A stretch of DNA of 7,814 nt from an uncultured Ruminococcus sp. (GTDB taxonomy: Bacteria; Bacillota; Clostridia; Oscillospirales; Ruminococcaceae): positions 1 through 7,814 of the forward strand of contig CALGTV010000097.1 of assembly GCA_937902395.1 (NCBI GenBank), in the 5' to 3' direction. A program made the position numbers and the translations under genes. Positions 5,194 through 7,814 of this stretch are shown here, one piece after another. Under the pieces are notes generated by a model, which was given only the letters and a program-made list of their open reading frames with translations, was not told where the DNA came from and did not search any database. Position 1 is the first letter of the stretch. Each line of letters starts with the position of its first letter.

Positions 5194-7814
5194 TTATGCC
5201 TTGAATGCAGCGATTGACTGCTCAATCTTAGCCATTTTCTCCTCTGCAACTGCAAGCTTTGCCTTTTCAGCTTCAATAAGCTTTTCGGGAGCCTTAGCAA
5301 TAAAGCCCTGATTATTCAGCTTTCCGCTGAGGAAGTCAATGTCCTTCTGAACCTTTGCCTTTTCCTTTTCAAGACGTGCAATTTCCTTTTCCTTGTCAAC
5401 GAGTTCGTCCATAGGAATGAAAATTCTTGCGGAATCTGTAACTGCATTTGCACAGTTTTCATGCTCCACAGCTGCACCTGCCTCAACAGAAGAAGCGGAA
5501 GCAAGCTTCTCAAAGAATGCCGCACATGATGTGTAAAGCTCAGGCTCGTCAGTTTCAATGATAAGCTTTGCCTTTACCGATGGGGGTACATTCATTTCTG
5601 TACGTGTATTTCTTACAGCCTTGATAGCTGAAATAATCTTCTCAAATGCCTTTTCCTCTGCGGAATAGTCGATTGTGCTATCAAATGTGGGATATGTTTC
5701 AAGGATAATCATTGACTTCTCATTTGTGAGAACCTGCCAGATTTCCTCTGTGATGAATGGCATGAATGGGTGGAGAAGCTTCAGCATACCCTGCATTGCC
5801 CATACAAGAACAGCCTGTGCCTTTGCCATTGTTTCGCCGCCAGCCTGAATTCTTGGCTTTGTAATTTCAATGTACCAGTCGCAGTAAACGTCCCAGATAA
5901 AGTCGTAAATCTTCTGTGATGCAACGCCAAGCTCGAACTTATCGAGGTTTTCGCCAACTTCCTTAGCAAGCTTGTTGAACTTGTTTACAAGCCACTTATC
6001 CTCTGTTTCAAGGTCAGCAGGAAGTCCTGTGAACTCAAAATCATCGGGGAGATTCATCATAATGAAACGTGATGCGTTCCACAGCTTGTTTGCAAAGTTA
6101 CGTGCTGCCTTAACCTTATCGTCGATATAACGCATATCGTTTCCGGGTGAGTTACCTGTAGCAAGCATAAAGCGGAGAGCGTCTGCACCGTATTCGTTGA
6201 TAACTTCAAGGGGGTCAATTCCGTTGCCCAGAGATTTGGACATTTTGCGTCCCTGTGCGTCACGTACAAGACCGTGAATGAGAACTGTATCAAAAGGAAC
6301 TTTGCCCATATTTTCAAGACCGCTGAACATCATTCTGATTACCCAGAAGAAAATGATGTCGTAGCCTGTAACAAGTGTATTTGTGGGATAGAAGTAATTC
6401 AGATCCTCTGTATTCTCAGGCCAGCCAAGTGTTGAGAATGGCCACAGTGCAGAGCTGAACCATGTGTCAAGAGTATCGGGATCCTGTCTCATAGGCTTGC
6501 CGCACTTAGGACATACTGCGCTGTCCCCCTTTGTTACAACCATTTCGCCGCAGCAGTCGCAGTAGAATGCAGGAATCTGATGTCCCCACCAAATCTGACG
6601 GGAGATACACCAGTCACGGATATTGTCAAGCCAATGGAAATAAATCTTGTCGAATCTTTCGGGAACAAACTTTGTATCTCCGTTCTTTACAGCGTCAATT
6701 GCAGGCTGTGCAAGGGGCTTCATCTTTACAAACCACTGTGTTGAAACCTTAGGCTCAACTGTTGTACCGCAGCGGTAGCAAGTACCAACATTATGGCTGT
6801 AATCCTCGATTTTAACAAGTGCGCCCTCAGCTTCAAGGTCAGCAACGATAGCCTTTCTTGCCTCGAATCTGTCCATACCTGCATACTTTGGATAATCGTC
6901 AACAATAGTTGCATCGTCGTTCATTACGTTGATTACAGGGAGATTATGACGGAGACCTGCCTCGAAGTCGTTAGGGTCATGGGCAGGTGTAATCTTAACT
7001 ACGCCTGTTCCGAAGTCCATTTCTACATAATCATCGGCAACAATGGGGATTTCACGGTGTACGAGAGGGAGAATTACTGTCTTGCCTACTAAATCCTTGT
7101 AACGCTCATCGTTGGGGTTTACAGCTACAGCTGTATCACCGAGAAGTGTTTCGGGACGGGTTGTAGCAAGTTCAAGATAGCCGTCAGCATCCTTTATCTT
7201 ATAGCGGAGATGCCAGAAATGGCCTGCCTGATCCTCATATGTAACCTCAGCATCAGAAAGAGATGTCTTACATTTAGGACACCAGTTGATTATACGCTCA
7301 CCACGGTAGATAAGGCCTTTTTCATAGTACTTTACAAAAACTTCCTTAACAGCCTTTGAACATCCCTCGTCCATTGTGAAACGCTCCCTTGACCAGTCAC
7401 ATGATGAACCAAGCTTTTTCAGCTGCTCGCAGATACGTCCGCCGTACTGCTTCTTCCACTCCCATGCGCGCTCCATAAAGCCGTCACGTCCCAAATCTTC
7501 CTTTGTAACGCCCTCTTTACGCATTGCCTCAACGATTTTAGCCTCTGTAGCGATTGCGGCATGGTCAGTACCGGGGAGCCAAAGTGCAGAATAGCCACTC
7601 ATACGCTTCCAGCGAATGAGAATATCCTGCAATGTTTCATCAAGAGCGTGTCCCATGTGGAGCTGTCCTGTGATGTTCGGAGGGGGAATTACAATTGTAT
7701 AGGGTGTTTTCTTAGGGTCAACTTCTGCACGAAAACATCCCTTATCATTCCATGCAGTGTAAATTCTGTCCTCAAAATCCTTGGGATTGTAGGATTTAGC
7801 AAGTTCCTTTGCCA
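5194..7814 (-). CDS. valS: Valyl-tRNA synthetase (ValS), nearly complete, cut at the right edge
   Basis: ValS is the class Ia aminoacyl-tRNA synthetase that charges tRNA-Val with valine and edits misactivated threonine. The frame runs to the window end, where the last two bases read TG of what is probably the start codon; the protein would then be 873 aa, normal for ValS. In that numbering: PPPNITGQLHMGH (44-56) with the HIGH-type motif, a CP1 editing domain from about 200 with TTRPETLLGDTAV (218-230), DTWFSSALWPFSTLGWP (450-466), KMSKS (524-528), an anticodon-binding domain with HPFMPFITEEIW (682-693), and a C-terminal coiled coil from about 802 to 870. Cysteine pairs C179/C182 with C346/C349, and C419/C422 with C435/C438, look like two zinc-binding sites. 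Its upstream control region (a T-box would be usual in Firmicutes) is outside the window. Confidence 0.98.
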   Translation of the reverse strand, partial: AKELAKSYNPKDFEDRIYTAWNDKGCFRAEVDPKKTPYTIVIPPPNITGQLHMGHALDETLQDILIRWKRMSGYSALWLPGTDHAAIATEAKIVEAMRKEGVTKEDLGRDGFMERAWEWKKQYGGRICEQLKKLGSSCDWSRERFTMDEGCSKAVKEVFVKYYEKGLIYRGERIINWCPKCKTSLSDAEVTYEDQAGHFWHLRYKIKDADGYLELATTRPETLLGDTAVAVNPNDERYKDLVGKTVILPLVHREIPIVADDYVEMDFGTGVVKITPAHDPNDFEAGLRHNLPVINVMNDDATIVDDYPKYAGMDRFEARKAIVADLEAEGALVKIEDYSHNVGTCYRCGTTVEPKVSTQWFVKMKPLAQPAIDAVKNGDTKFVPERFDKIYFHWLDNIRDWCISRQIWWGHQIPAFYCDCCGEMVVTKGDSAVCPKCGKPMRQDPDTLDTWFSSALWPFSTLGWPENTEDLNYFYPTNTLVTGYDIIFFWVIRMMFSGLENMGKVPFDTVLIHGLVRDAQGRKMSKSLGNGIDPLEVINEYGADALRFMLATGNSPGNDMRYIDDKVKAARNFANKLWNASRFIMMNLPDDFEFTGLPADLETEDKWLVNKFNKLAKEVGENLDKFELGVASQKIYDFIWDVYCDWYIEITKPRIQAGGETMAKAQAVLVWAMQGMLKLLHPFMPFITEEIWQVLTNEKSMIILETYPTFDSTIDYSAEEKAFEKIISAIKAVRNTRTEMNVPPSVKAKLIIETDEPELYTSCAAFFEKLASASSVEAGAAVEHENCANAVTDSARIFIPMDELVDKEKEIARLEKEKAKVQKDIDFLSGKLNNQGFIAKAPEKLIEAEKAKLAVAEEKMAKIEQSIAAFKA

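Noticed and set aside
5193..5300. N-terminal extension of the YjbR-family protein into valS
   Set aside because: The extra 36 residues are a Lys/Arg/Leu-rich out-of-frame reading of the ValS coiled-coil region; family homology begins at MKIDREE.

Overview
The window looks like a stretch of chromosome from a low-GC, Gram-positive anaerobe of the class Clostridia, most likely a Ruminococcus-type gut or rumen bacterium (Oscillospiraceae). This is inferred from three things: a glutamate dehydrogenase that closely resembles, from memory, the Clostridium symbiosum enzyme; strong GGAGG-type ribosome binding sites; and very AT-rich spacers. Species cannot be fixed from the sequence alone. Every convincing gene lies on the minus strand, so transcription runs from high to low coordinates.

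In transcription order: valS (valyl-tRNA synthetase, cut by the right edge, apparently at the first base of its start codon) is followed 1 nt later by a MmcQ/YjbR-family small protein, then 9 nt later by a RimJ/RimL-type GNAT acetyltransferase, which overlaps by 8 nt a Dabb (stress-responsive A/B barrel) protein. These four look like one tightly packed operon. A 220-nt spacer follows. It holds a GC-rich (57%), hairpin-rich block of about 108 nt that resembles a dispersed intergenic repeat, then a very AT-rich stretch and an inverted repeat just before the next ribosome binding site. Next come a short-chain dehydrogenase/reductase and, 3 nt after its stop, folC (folylpolyglutamate/dihydrofolate synthase), ending in a probable terminator. 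A well-formed sigma-A promoter then drives a separate gdhA (glutamate dehydrogenase) unit, which ends in a strong rho-independent terminator with a C(UUCG)G loop. Positions 1-144 are about 16% G+C with no gene.

The content is mostly housekeeping: valine tRNA charging, folate polyglutamylation and ammonium/glutamate interconversion, plus four small accessory genes. valS and folC are neighbours in Bacillus and many Firmicutes, so the four small genes plus the repeat block look like material placed between an old valS-folC pair. I see no phage, transposase, CRISPR, toxin-antitoxin or secondary-metabolism system. The least explained item is the structured block at 3868-3975.
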